Shown piece by piece: positions 45,933 to 58,183 of a stretch of DNA of 64,000 bases. This DNA is from Psoroptes ovis (Eukaryota; Arthropoda; Arachnida; Sarcoptiformes; Psoroptidae), in contig PQWQ01000006.1 in the NCBI GenBank assembly GCA_002943765.1, positions 2,790,001 to 2,854,000 on the forward strand. Direction: 5' to 3'. The translations under genes were made by a program, and so were the position numbers. Position 1 is the stretch's first letter, and each line of letters starts with the position of its first letter. The notes below the pieces were generated by a model. It was not told the DNA's origin. It did not search any database and saw only the letters and a program-made list of their open reading frames with translations.

Positions 45933-47123
45933 CTAAAATAATATTAATAATATTAAATTCAATAAAACAATTACACAATGAAAGTAATTAAATTTGAAAT
46001 TATTTCCACAGTAATTGAATAATGGTTCACAAAACTCTTCAATCGCTGTATTTGATACATCTTTATCCAGAAAACGTTCAGGCATAGCGCACCGTACACC
46101 TTTAATTGCACGCGTACGTAACCATGTTGCAAATTTACTTTTACCGAATTCACATGAACAATTCATTGCTTTATAAATTAATCGATAAAAATTTATGAAT
46201 TCATTATAAATATGATAATAAAAATAATAATGACAATTTTTAAGAACAATTCAATAAATATAATGATAGTACTTACTATCGATTCCTAGTCTTTTTAATC
46301 TTCTTAATCCCGAACTAAATATCCCAGTATTACTATCAATTACTGATTTAATGTCATTACCACTAAGATCCAAACACTCTAAATGTGAAAGACTTTGTAC
46401 AGCTGTCGGTATTGTACGAATTTTATTCGAACGTAATTTCAATAATGTTAATGAATCTTGTAATGAAATAAATGCATCAATATTAATGTATGCCATACCA
46501 AGCTTATTCAATGATAATTCTTTCAATTCTTCCATACCATTGAATAGATTACGTTGTATTTCGGTAAAATTTTCATTACTAATATGCAATACACGCAATG
46601 ATCTCAATAATTCATGACTTTCTCTTATTGTTTCTAAATCAATACCAGTATTATCGAAATATAATTTTTGTATATTATATAAACCACTTGGTAAATTATA
46701 TAAATGTGTCAAATTTGAATCTTTTACTGATAATTCTAATAAATTTATTATCGATTTATTCGAATCGCATAACAATGATGATGATGACGATAAATTTTCA
46801 ATATCATACATTAGAATACTTGCATTTGTTTGTTGACAATCTAATCTAATGTCGATATTATTGAAATTATTTTGATCATCATTCGATTGTTGTTGTTGCT
46901 TATTATTGATTGACAATATTGTACAATGACAATTACCTTTGAATTGTATATTGGGACATATTGTTTTACAAGATTTATTTTTAATTAATGAAGATGATTG
47001 TTTATCATTATTATTATCATTGTTGTTATTTTGGCATTCAAAATTAACATCCGATAACAATGATCGATGTACTAGATTAATTAAAATAACAAATTTCAAA
47101 ATTGAATTTTTATTACAAAACAT
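45933..47123 (-). CDS. Leucine-rich repeat surface protein, probably GPI-anchored
   Basis: Two exons, 47123-46277 and 46168-45933 (split codon A|CA), give 360 residues. The ATG at 47123 begins a signal peptide (ILKFVILINLVHRSLL). A Cys cluster (CKTICPNI, NCHC) then forms an LRRNT-like cap. Several LRRs follow (for example LRVLHISNENFTEI, LTLLKLRSNKIRTIP and LECLDLSGNDIKSV). The second exon holds an LRRCT cap (NCSCEF, VRCAMPERF, FCEPL). The last residues are purely hydrophobic (VIVLLNLILLILF) with no cytoplasmic tail, which suggests a GPI signal. Extracellular LRR proteins of this type act in adhesion or ligand binding. No specific orthologue is recognised. It lies in tandem between DARS1 and the ENOPH1-like gene. 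Confidence 0.82.
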
Positions 47124-47249
47124 CTTTCTATTCAAATTCAATACGCTCAATCATATGAATAACAATCATGCACAGAAAACTCATTTTTTCTTATCATTCA
47201 TGAACTGAGAGGAAAACTTTATTATCAATTTTATTGATTTGTTTTATCA

Positions 47250-47255
47250 TTTATT
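47250..47255 (-). terminator. Candidate poly(A) signal AATAAA of DARS1
   Basis: Minus-strand hexamer 93 nt beyond the DARS1 stop and upstream of the LRR gene start. Confidence 0.5.
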
Positions 47256-47347
47256 CATTTGATTATATTCTTAAATAATTAATAGAAATAATTCTATCAT
47301 CTTTTTGATTTTTTTCCATTTCTATTTTTTTTTTTTTTTTGAACTCT

Positions 47348-49439
47348 TCAAGGCGTATTGCGTTTTGGATCGCGAGGAAACAACGATGTTTTACGAATAT
47401 TATTCAATCCAAGAAACAGCATTGTAACACGTTCTAAACCAATACCGCCACCAGCATGCGGTGGTGCACCATAACGAAAAGCATCAATATATGATTTCAT
47501 TTTACTTGGATCTGTGTTATAAATGTATTAAAGAAAATCTTCTGAGAATGAAAAATCAAAATAAACATACCGATTCCATGATGTTTAATGCGTTCAAGTA
47601 AAAATTCAGAATCATGAATACGTTGCGCACCAGACATGATTTCTTCACCTCTCATAAATAAATCATATGAATTCGAATATTTCTAACAAGAAATTAGAAA
47701 ATAAAACTAATTAAAAGATTCATCTTGTAAATTATTTAAACACCTACAGAATTATATGGATCAGGCATTGTATAAAATGGACGTACAGCCAATGGAAATT
47801 TATCCAAAATATAGAAATCAGTGTCATATTTTTGCTTAATTATTTTGCCTAATAATTTTTCATTTGCTGTGCTTAAATCTTCTTCATCACCCATTTCAAC
47901 ACCATGTTCACGTAATAATTGTACACCTTCTGAAAAATTTATTCTTAGTGATGGCTCCAAATATTTGAATGATTCGCAAGGGAACTGTTTGTTTATTATT
48001 TGTATTTCATTGGCATATTCTTCTTGTAATCCTTTAAATAATTCAACGAACAATTCACCGATCATATCTAGAACTTCATGATAATGATATTTGAATGCCA
48101 TTTCAAAATCTAAACCAATAAATTCGCAAAGATGCCTATGCGTGTTTGAATCTTCTGCACGAAATACAGAACCGATTGTAAACACACGATCAAAATCAGC
48201 AGCGATAGCCATTTGTTTGTAAAATTGTGGTGATTGCGCTAGATATGCTGAACCTTTAAAATATGTGACTTCAAACACATTGGCACCACCTTCACTAGCT
48301 GCCGGTATAATTTTAGGTGTGTGGATTTCGACAAATCCCCGCCGTTCCAATGATCGACGATAAATTTTGACAACACCGGCTTCAAGTTTGAAAATTGCTT
48401 GATTAGTACAAGTGCGCAAATCTAATACGCGATTATCAAGACGAACATCTTGATTTACAGTTGATAATCCATCGGTAAGCTCATGTTCTGGTCGAGATGC
48501 ATCATCTATCAACAATGGCAACATAGGCTCTGCGGCACTAATTACAAAAATTTTTTGCACACTACATTCAACTGTTTGTTGAGTACAACTTTCAATTTTC
48601 GTTGGAGATATTTTGATCAGTCCTTGTACATCAATTATCGATTCTTTTGTGATTGATGCAACAAATTTAATCATTTGTTTGCTAACTTGATCATTCACCG
48701 CTAATAAACATTGTAATGTTGCTTGTTGTTGCCGAAGAACGAAGAAACATTGCTTGCCAACAGCTCTACTCGTATGGAGGCGACCGCGAATCCATATTGT
48801 TTGATCAGCTATTGATTCATTTATCATATCAACATCAACAAATTTTTTATCCGAATTCTTTTCAGTAGAACGTATCATTGGCGAATTTCCATAATTATCT
48901 TTGGCATAATCTTCAACATTAACATCTGATTGTTGCTGAGCTTCTGCACGTTTCTGTGCAGCTTCAGCTTTTTTAGCCGCTTTTTCTGCTTCTTTTTTAG
49001 CTTTTTTCAATGCATTTTTCGACAATTTTTGTTCACCTGTTTGTTCTTGCTGATCTTTTTGTTCCCTATTGAAAAGAAAAAAATTATTAAAAGAATTAAT
49101 CATAAATAATGGATGAAACTTGCATTATAAACTAGGATTCTGAATGAATAAACTTTTGAATATAGTAAAACCTTTGAAATTTTAACTGAAAAAATGATAC
49201 ACGTAACCTGATTGAAATAAAAAAACAAAACCCAAAAAAAGCAATTTTCAAGCATGCCGGGCGTCTCTATTTCATGCCATCAAAACCTAATTAGGTAAAA
49301 ATAGGAATTTTTTCGTTTTGATTTGCGAGATCTTAAATCGATTTGAAAATTCAAAAATTTAATTCAGAAGAATTCAAATTTGAAAATTAAATTTCCCTGC
49401 AAAAAATGGTGATATTTACTGTTGTAAAGCACTGACCAT
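47348..49439 (-). CDS. DARS1: Cytosolic aspartyl-tRNA synthetase
   Basis: Exons are 49439-49420 (probable start exon), 49065-47748, 47682-47571 and 47511-47348, giving 537 residues with matching phases. The Lys/Ala-rich N-terminal helix (ALKKAKKEAEKAAKKAEAAQ) is followed by the OB-fold anticodon-binding domain (WIRGRLHTSR, QCFFVLRQQQ). The class II catalytic core has motif 1 near GFVEIHTPKIIPAASEGG, motif 2 FRAEDSNTHRHLCEF and motif 3 GAPPHAGGGIGLERV. It charges tRNA-Asp in the cytosol and in animals belongs to the multisynthetase complex. The 20-nt first exon (Met-Val-Ser-Ala-Leu-Gln-Gln junction) is inferred from an ATG, a phase-2 donor GTAAAT and a 354-bp intron. It is the least certain part. 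The gene diverges from FAH with 236 bp between ATGs. Confidence 0.95.
49066..49419 (-). other. Inferred 354-bp first intron of DARS1
   Basis: It lies between the inferred 20-nt start exon and the main exon (acceptor CAATAG). No other feature is seen in it. Confidence 0.5.
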
Positions 49440-49675
49440 GATGATGATCTAACAAACTAAAGAAAAAAGAAATGAAACCAGTTTTTTCATTATTCTTGTT
49501 TTAATTATTTTCATTAAATATCTGATGTCCTTGAGCTTATAGAAAGTCTTCAAATTTTTTATTTTTTAAGTTTTAAGTATGTTTGTTTTTTCTTTGTACA
49601 ATTTAAAATCATTTTCAATCAACATTTGTTGTCAATAAAATATTGTTGTGAATTTATATTTTCACTCAAATAAAA
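49440..49675. promoter_or_regulatory. Divergent start region between DARS1 and FAH
   Basis: 236 bp between the initiator ATGs on opposite strands. It must hold both 5' UTRs and probably both promoters. Confidence 0.5.
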
Positions 49676-51053
49676 ATGTCTTTTATTCAAGTACCAGCAA
49701 ACCATTCATTTCCGTTACAAAATTTACCGTACGGAGTTTTTTCCACTCCATCTGAGGTAATTTTATTTTCACTATCTTTTCTATGAAAAAAACTCGCTTA
49801 TTTTTCATTTAGTCTCGCCATAGAATCGGTGTGGCCATAGGTGATGAAATTCTGGACCTCAGTAAAATTGTCCATTTGTTTCAAGGAAAACTTCTTAAAG
49901 ATATTGCTATCGAAGTATTTAATGAACCAACATTGAATAAATTCTTAGCGTTGGGTAAAGATGCTTGGAAGGAAGCGAGACAAACATTGCAACATTTGTT
50001 AGATCAAAATACTCCAATATTGCGTGATGATGATGAACTTAGAAAAATTGCATTTGTGCCTCAATCAACAGCTATAATGCATCTTCCAGCTGAAATTGGT
50101 GATTATACTGATTTTTATTCATCATTGGAACATGCAACCAATGTAGGTTGTATGTTTCGCGACCCTAACAATGCCTTATTGCCTAATTGGCGTCACTTAC
50201 CAGTGGGATATCATGGACGTGCTTCATCAGTTGTGATTTCTGGCACTCCAATTCGCCGTCCAAATGGTCAAACACGACCAGTTGATAATGAACCGCCAAT
50301 ATTCGGGCCATGTCGCCTAATGGATTTTGAATTAGAAATGGCTTTTTTAATTGGCGGACCAGAAAACCCACTTGGGCAACCAATACCGATCGAAAAAACT
50401 GAAGATCGCATTTTCGGAATGGTTTTGATGAATGATTGGAGTGCTAGAGACATACAAAAATGGGAATATGTTCCATTAGGTCCATTTTTGGCTAAATCCC
50501 TAGGTACAACAATTAGTCCTTGGGTTGTTACAATGGAAGCATTAGAACCGTTCAAAGTTGAAAATACAAAACAAGATCCACAACCATTACCATATCTACG
50601 ACATGCTGATAATTATAATTTTGACATAAATTTGAATGTTTATCTTCAACCAGAAGGTATGGATCCTGGCTTGATTTGCAAATCAAATTATCGTCATCTT
50701 TACTGGACTATCAAGCAGCAATTAGCTCATCATTCCATTACTGGATGTAATGTAAGTGTAATCACTTGATATTTCTTGATGAAAATCATATTTTAAATTT
50801 TGAAAAACAGATGCGACCAGGTGATTTATTGGCAACAGGAACAATAAGTGGACCAACACCAGATTCATATGGATCAATGTTAGAATTATCTTGGAAAGGC
50901 ACAAAACCGATCAAAATTGGCAATCATGAACGCAAATTTATACAAGATAATGATACCATCATAATGGAAGGCTATTGTCAAGGTGATAATTATCGTATTG
51001 GATTCGGTAAATGTTATGGAAAAGTATTACCAGCATTGAATTTGAATTCTTGA
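49676..51053 (+). CDS. FAH: Fumarylacetoacetase
   Basis: Three exons, 49676-49756, 49813-50751 and 50811-51053, all phase 0, give 420 residues (human 419). The start SFIQVPANHSFPLQNLPYGVFS is the family N-terminus. Metal and active-site strings are GDYTDFYSS (Asp127), HATNVG, LMDFELEMAF (Glu200, Glu202) and MNDWSARDIQ. The C-terminal part shows RPGDLLATGTISGP and SMLELSWKGTKP, then YRIGFGKCYGKVLPAL. The enzyme hydrolyses fumarylacetoacetate to fumarate and acetoacetate, the last step of tyrosine breakdown. The first two introns are 56 and 59 bp. Confidence 0.98.
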
Positions 51054-51546
51054 AAATTTTTGCCAAAAACTATGCAATTCAAATCGTGGAGAATATTTAG
51101 AGAAAAATGTTTGATTTTCAAAAAAAGAAACTTTCCAGAAATTCACAAATTACGCCCTCTGATGTCGATTTTTAATTTTGAGCCATTTTTCTGCGTTTTT
51201 TTCTTCGTTATTTTTATTTTGGTATCTCTGTTGCAATGGTGTATTTGTCTTGTTTTTCATTATCAGAAAATGCATGCCAATTTTCATTGACAGATTTTTC
51301 TATACGATTTGATTCTATTAAAATTTTAATCTGATTTAAAATCAATAAAAAATTATTTTTCATCACATATTGTTATGATTAATCTTTGGTAATATAAATT
51401 TTAGTCATTCGATTCATTGTTTCTAATGATAAACTCATAAATTTGATAATATTCTTTTTTTCACTCTAGAATTCTATACCAACAATTGATTAATTAATTA
51501 TTGAAATTAAAATATTATAACGGAATAAGATTGCAACATAGAAAAA
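51054..51546. other. Intergenic: FAH 3' UTR and NUP98 start region
   Basis: AT-rich. An open frame at 51060-51290 continues after the FAH stop but has no recognisable protein features and is probably 3' UTR. Confidence 0.65.
51344..51349 (+). terminator. Poly(A) signal AATAAA of FAH
   Basis: Canonical hexamer 290 nt after the FAH stop, about 200 bp before NUP98. Confidence 0.6.
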
Positions 51547-54500
51547 ATGTTTGCTCCAAGTGCTTCTACCAGTACGTTTGGCCAATCCTCAGGTAATTAT
51601 ATTCCTAAGAATTTTTCCATGATGATGATTAATAATTATTCTCGTTCCATTCAACTCGCTAATCAAATGTATTTTTATTTTAATTTAGGTTTTAATTCTA
51701 CCGTAACACCATTTGGTGGTATTGGCACCACACAACAACCTCAATCATCATTATTCGGTCAAACAAGCACTCAGCAAACACCATTATTTGGTAGTACTGG
51801 ACTTGCACAACCATCAACAACATCTTTGTTCGGTAATACCCAGCAACAAACAAATGCATTCGGGACTCAATCTGCATTCGGGGGTGGTACATCTTTATTC
51901 GGTAGTACGGCTACTAATACGGCGCAAACATCTCAAACGCAAAGTTCATTATTTGGAAATGCTAATCGTTTTGGAACGACCAGTGCTTTCGGCACGAACA
52001 CAGGATTAGGTGGAACAATGAATTTACCAACTGGTACAACTATAAAATTTCAACCACAGACATCGACTGATACTATGATCAAAAATGGCCAAACGCAAAA
52101 TACGAGTATAAATATTCGATTGCAATGTATCACATGTATGCGTGAATATGAAACTAAAGCGCTTGAAGAGCTCCGTTTAGAAGATTATGCTGCTGGTCGT
52201 AAAGGTCCTCAACAACAAACCGGATTATTTGGCACATCTACCATTGGCAGTTCTACTGGAACTTTAGGCGCGCAACCCAATGCATTCGGTCAATCGTCCA
52301 CCGGCAGTAGTCTATTTGGTAACACACAGAAGCCTTTTGGTTCGATTGCACCGACAACTGCTGGCACTACATCGATTTTTAATACTGGTTTATCGAATAG
52401 TGGAACATCATTGTTCGGTCAAAATACCACTCAACCAGCATTTGGACAAAGTACTGATAATAAATCGCTCAATTTTTTCGGTCAAACATCCACTTCACAA
52501 CCATTTTCGTTTGGACAAACAACCAGCACATTAGGAGCCAATTCATCATCAACATCCAATTCTTTATTTGGAAATACTGGGACAACAACTTCTATTTTTG
52601 GTCAAAATCAAAATTCTCTGTCAGCAAATAAGCCCATGTTTGGCATGGGAACTAGTTTGACAACACCTTTTGGACAGAATCAGCAACAGCAAACTAACAC
52701 CAGTCTGTTTGGCAATACGAGTCAAACTACTCAAAACACTGGATTTTTTGGCACAAATACTTCTCAATCATTTAATACGAATCAATCAACATTGGGTAAA
52801 CCAGGAGCATTTAATTTTCAAAGTACTCAGCCATTGAATCAAACCTCAACTTTCAATCCATCAACCAATACATCATTGTTTGGTAATGCTAGCTCAACTG
52901 GTAATACTTTCGGTACTGGAACAACTGGTACTTCATTATTTGGTACAAACACAACTTTTGGAGCAACTAATTTCAATTCTTTTGGAACAAATAATACGAG
53001 TTCTACGCAACCGTTCGGTTCCACAAATACTGGTCTTAATCTAGGAGTTGCTGGAAATACCAGTACAACATTCGGGAACGCATTCGGAACTGGTCTTAAC
53101 ACAAATACATTTGGGCAGAATACTGGTTTGTCTAATACGGGCTTTTTCGGCAACAATCTCCAACAAAATTCACAGCCCGTCAATGGTATTGTAGCAGCAA
53201 CTAATAATGCTAATGCTTCTTCTATCAATCCTGAACAAATAATGACACGTTTAAAAGCGATGCCCTATGGAACATTGCCGCCGATTTCATCTGAAACTTC
53301 TACATTCAATCAAAATAAGACCAAATTCACCACTGATCCAAAAACATTGAATCAGTATAAATTAAGCGCAAAATCACAGAATGAAGTTAATAAAGTTCAA
53401 CGTATACCTGTTTCTGGTAAACCGACAACATTATTATTTGATGGTCTTGATGACGAAAGTCCAGAAAATCTGAAAACAGCTGCCGATATATTTAAACCAA
53501 GACAAAATATTAAAAAATTAGTTTTGAACAAATCATCTTCTAATTCACATTCTGGTACTCAATTGCCCTCGGAAATTTTCAAAACTTCAGCATTGGCAAA
53601 AACGACATCATCATTATTGCCCAATTCATCAGCATCTTCCAATAACAAAGAGAATGCATTACAAGATGATTCACCATCTACTTCTGCTAATAATATAAAG
53701 AATCTATCGCCTGTTGTTGATAGTGCTGCAAATAATTCCAATGGTCACAAGCAACCATCAAGAGAACTGAATTCAGCCTCTAAAGATGATAAAAATACTT
53801 GGAGAAAAAGCATTGATAACAATTCATTGAATAGTATTTCATCACCAGAAAAGTCCTATTCCAATCTATATGGTCCATTGAATTTTTCATCGAATTCAAT
53901 TATAGCCAATGATGAAACACCTAAAAATGTAACATTTACGTCTAATTTTGTTCCTCCTAAATGTGGCGTTATTTTAACTCGTCCTGATTATTATACGATT
54001 CCTTCATTGAGTGAATGCGATCAATTCTATAATCCAGACGATGATACATGTATAGTTGATTCGTTCACTGTTTTTCGTATTGATTATGGCTCAATTTTTT
54101 GGCGTGGTCCTCTAAATATCAAAGGGCTCAATTTGGATGAAATTGTCCATATAAGACGAAAAGAAGTGATCGTCTATCCAGATGACGATGCCAAGCCACC
54201 TGAAGGCGAAGGACTGAATCGGCCAGCGCAGATTACTTTGGATCAAGTTTGGCCTGTTGATAAAACCACACGAGAATTCATTAAAGATCCTGAACGATTA
54301 CGCAAAATGAAATACGCTGAACGTTTAGAAAAAGTGACTATTAAATTAGATGCAACATTCAAAGAATATCGTCCCGATACTGGATCTTGGGTATTTCATG
54401 TTAAACATTTTAGCAAATATGGATTAGAAGCTGATGAAGAAGATGATGAAATCATTGAATCAATTAAAGGTAAATTTTTTAAATTCATATTTTTCTAATA

Positions 54501-56821
54501 ACTTTTCCTTACATCTAACCACTATAGATCAACAAAAACAAGATCCTAATGCTAAACAGCAGCAAACATTTGTTAAACCATCACATGTAACAAATAAACA
54601 AGAATTGAACGTACATCTTAATGGTTTCCATTCAAACGAATTAGATCCAAAAAATCTATATTTTAATGGTCATGATTCACAAGAAATCAAGGATTCATTT
54701 TCAAATAAATCAAAAATTCAAGGGAAATTTGGTCTTTTTGCTGATGATGACGATGACAATGACGATAACTTTAATAATATCAATGAAAATGATGTATCTT
54801 TGAAATCTATGAAAGCCAAAAAAGATGACTATAGTCTTATGCGTTCGACATTATTTGTCGATCAAAATGATGAAGAAACAATGGAGACAATGACGAAAAA
54901 ATGTAAAAATTTATCATTTTCGAAAATGACTACAGCCAGTCAAATAAGTCAATCAGCACCAACAACAGCAATTACTTCGACATTATTCCCTTCGAGATTT
55001 TTAAAAACGGTTATACCTAAAAAAAGACGATTAATATTTGAACAACTGCATCAACAATCATTGATACCACAACAACAAAAAGTGAATGTTTATTCATTAT
55101 TTAACACAAATTTTCCAAAAGCTCATTTTATCAATGGTTCCAATAGATTTTGTCTGATCGTTGGCAACAATGTATTAATTTTCGAAGTTGATCTTTTGCA
55201 ATTAGATGGACGACCAAATGACGTGATAAAAAAGTTGGAATTACAATTCGATTCGCATTCAACAATCGATAATTTTGATAACAGTAATAATTATCACAAT
55301 AAATTTGAAGAAAAATCCAAAATTCCACCACTGATACGTACCAATTCTTATTGTTTGAATGAAATGGTGGATTCGAAACTAAATTTATTAATTGAAGCCT
55401 TATATGGTGAATTGAATGAAATTGGCGATTATGCACGGCATCAAGAACGTTTTCGGCGTATAATGAAATGGCTTTATAATTATAATAAAACATTATCAGT
55501 GCCAGAAAGTTCATATAATCGTATTATACATTTTTTAACAACAAATGAATTAGAATTTGCTGTAACCGAATGTATTAATGCCAAATTACCAAGATTATCT
55601 TATTTGATATCATGTGGACAATATTTACGAAAAGAATTGATTGTTGCACAATTAGATTTATGGAAACGTTCTGAATCTGATCAATTCATTTCAAAAGATT
55701 TATTAAAAATATATATTATTCTTAGTGGATTATTATCATGGAAACTCAGTAATGGTAAAACCATTGATACATTGGATGGACTTGAATGGACACAACAATT
55801 GTGTTTATTATTATTATATAAAACACGTAATGATGTTGAAATGATTGGTACCAATTTATTACGCACTGCTATTGAAGAAATCAATGTACAACCGGATTGT
55901 GTTGAATATCATTTATTGGCACAACATCAACCATGGATCGCTATTACATCGGCTAAGAATTATTTGGATGCATGGATGTTACAAGAACAATTACAAAGTT
56001 ATAATGTGATCATTCAAGATATATCAACAAATAAATGTGATTCGATCAATATTTTCATGGCATCACAATGTAAAGATTTATATTGGTCATTATTTTTTGC
56101 ATTACATATCCGTGATGATTATCTGCGCACATTTCACGTTCAAGAATTATTGAATCGAAATGCTAAAATATTAATGAATGATTGTGATTTAGAACAAAAA
56201 ATATTGAAAAAATATCAAATCGATTCACGTTTAATATCGGAAGCAAAATATTATTGGTCTCGTACCAATCGCTTACATCGTCAAACAGCTATGAATTTAT
56301 TAGCAATTGGACGCTACAAAGAAGCACATGAAATTTTTGTCGACCGTATTTTCCCTGAATTAGTGATCAATGAAGATTACAAAGAGATATATGATATTAT
56401 CAATAAATTACAGCCACATCGAAATTTGATACCTAATTGGGATCTTATTGGTGCAGGAATTTATGATATATTCATCAAATTATTATGTTTTGGACAATCC
56501 GATAAAACTGAAAATTTGAACAATGATGATGATAATAATAATGATGATCTAAAATTACAATATTATAATAAATTGATTGAAAATTTTAATGTTCATCAAT
56601 TGCGTACACCGACAAATCGTCATGTATTATGTCAAAGTCAAATGGCACGTTTTGCAAATATTATACATTCAGAATTGAACATGGGATTATATGCCTATCA
56701 TACATCGGTACCTGATGATTATTCATTATTAGAATTACGATCGAATGCATATAAAATTTTTGAAATGAAAACTGCCTCATCGATTGGTTCGACTGCTATC
56801 AATGTTCAATCATCACAATGA
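51547..56821 (+). CDS. NUP98: Nuclear pore complex protein Nup98-Nup96 precursor
   Basis: Three exons, 51547-51592, 51689-54469 and 54528-56821, give 1706 residues (human about 1817). The N-terminal half is a dense FG/GLFG-type repeat region (many SLFG, AFG and FGQ units). It is interrupted by a GLEBS motif (about residues 130-190; TTIKFQPQTSTDTMIKNGQ, QCITCMREYETKALEELRLE) that binds the export factor Rae1. An autoproteolytic domain follows (CGVILTRPDYYTIPS, FWRGPLNIKGLNLDE, VWPVDKTTREF) ending in HFSKYGL, where the family cleaves between Phe923 and Ser924. The rest is Nup96, a scaffold nucleoporin of the Nup84/107 complex (WLYNYNKTLS, RLSYLISCGQYLRKELIVAQ). The precursor separates into the mobile FG nucleoporin and the scaffold subunit. 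Confidence 0.97.
51593..51688 (+). other. 96-bp stop-free intron in NUP98
   Basis: Donor GTAATT after TCCTCAG and acceptor TTTAG before GTTTTAATTC. Its length is 32 codons and it has no in-frame stop, but the encoded residues are not FG-type and look like intron sequence. Splicing joins QSSG to FNSTVTPFGG. Confidence 0.75.
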
Positions 56822-57745
56822 TTATTTTTTTAAATGAAAATTTTTTTTTATCAATTAATGAAAATAAATAAAATTGAAATTTAAAAAAAAATAAAGATTA
56901 ATTTTAATTGAACTGAATTAGTTGAAAATTTTTTTCACAAAAAAAAAAAAAAAATTCAAATCACTATTTCACCTACAAAATTCATGATCAATGGCAGAAA
57001 TATAGACATGTGAACAAAAATTATACGAATAAGGGTTTTGAAAAAAAATTGAAACAACTTGATTGAATCGAGAAAATTTATGAATGAATGAATGATTGAT
57101 CCTTGTACTCAATTCTTATCCAAATTGTTTTTACAGTGTCTTTGAAAACAAAAACAATTAAATTGAATTATTTCAGTTGAATCATTCGATTTAATATCAT
57201 ATTTGATGTGAATGAATGAATGATGGCACAATTTTGTCAAAAATTTTTGAATGAAACAAGCAAAAACAAACAAATGAGTAACGGTGAAACAATTGTCTGT
57301 GTCTATTTATTTATTCATTCAAAATTTGGAAAAACAAACATTTAAATGTAAACAAAAATGTACATGTGTGGTTTGTGTGTATGTCTAATTGATGAGAAAT
57401 GAAATTCATTTTTTTTCATAAAAAATTTTGTAAAATATAATTTATGGATTCAATTTGTCAATGTCATTCATTTTTTACTCATTTTTATTCATTCATTTAT
57501 TCATTTGGGAAAAACTAAATGAATTTGAAATGGAATATGACTATGAATAATCATATTTTTTAAAAGGAAATTTTTTTTTCAAAAATTATGATTTTTGAAA
57601 ATTTTCAAATGAATCAAAAAATAGACAAAATAAACAGACAAATAGACGAAATTGGAGATGAAAAACAACGACAAAACAAGGACAATCAAAGCATTTTTAA
57701 TTGATTTTGAGAATAATAATTATAATATTATTCATCATTGAATAT
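56822..57745. other. Intergenic between NUP98 and the LINE insertion
   Basis: AT-rich with short ATGA/GAAT repeats and a poly-A run near 56940. No gene seen. Confidence 0.65.
56863..56868 (+). terminator. Poly(A) signal AATAAA of NUP98
   Basis: Hexamer 42 nt after the stop; an overlapping second copy follows at 56867-56872. Confidence 0.75.
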
Positions 57746-57758
57746 AACATCGAATAAT
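57746..57758. repeat. Left copy of a 13-bp target-site duplication
   Basis: AACATCGAATAAT at 57746-57758 is repeated exactly at 58181-58193 directly after the poly(A) tail. The first two A of the right copy could belong to the tail, so the certain duplication is at least 11 bp. Confidence 0.88.
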
Positions 57759-58069
57759 CCAGGCAGTTTTTTCCATCTGTGTATAATCGGTTAATTTCTA
57801 GTATTGTTCCCTGCCATGCCCTAACTCAATTTCTGAGCGGGCATGGCAGGTTCAACGCGTACCTGTACAGGTTCGTGAACGGTGATCCGAGGTGTTTTTG
57901 TGGGCATCCACGTCAAGATGTCATGCATCTTGTCGTGGATTGCCCACGATTCGCTAAGGAGAGGAACTCCTTGGAGTTTACTCTTGGTCGTCGACTGACG
58001 GAGGTGGTCGTCGACGACCAATCACCGATCACCGGATTTCTGTACTTGATACATAAAATCTTGCAATGA
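57759..58069 (+). pseudogene. C-terminal fragment of a LINE reverse-transcriptase ORF
   Basis: About 103 codons, in frame from the truncation point to a TGA stop, with no internal stop. No initiator ATG belongs to it, because the 5' part of the element was never copied. It holds the linker after the reverse transcriptase and the terminal Cys-His finger thought to bind nucleic acid. Confidence 0.85.
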
Positions 58070-58106
58070 TCAATCGCTTTGTAATTTTGTAATTTTCATT
58101 TAGCAT

Positions 58107-58133
58107 ACCTCTATTGTCCAAAGGTATAGAGGT
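58107..58133 (+). other. Hairpin in the LINE 3' UTR
   Basis: ACCTCTAT at 58107-58114 pairs perfectly with ATAGAGGT at 58126-58133, leaving an 11-nt loop, just before the poly(A) tail. Confidence 0.6.
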
Positions 58134-58148
58134 TATCTTGTTGTCAAT

Positions 58149-58180
<32 letters not shown>

Positions 58181-58183
<3 letters not shown>

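Larger units (their letters stand above)
57759..58182 (+). mobile_element. 5'-truncated non-LTR retrotransposon (LINE) with poly(A) tail
   Basis: A 424-bp block clearly more GC-rich than its surroundings. It carries the last part of a reverse-transcriptase ORF, open from the 5' junction to the stop at 58067-58069, then a 3' UTR of about 80 bp with a hairpin, then 30 uninterrupted A (58153-58182). The protein end shows QFFPSVYNRL, TQFLSGHGRFNAYLYRF and a Cys-His finger of spacing C-x1-C-x8-H-x4-C (CFCGHPRQDVMHLVVDC), typical of the C-terminus of I/R1/Jockey-type LINEs. It is flanked by a 13-bp target-site duplication. The clean tail and exact duplication point to a fairly recent insertion. It is 5'-truncated and cannot move by itself. 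Confidence 0.93.
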
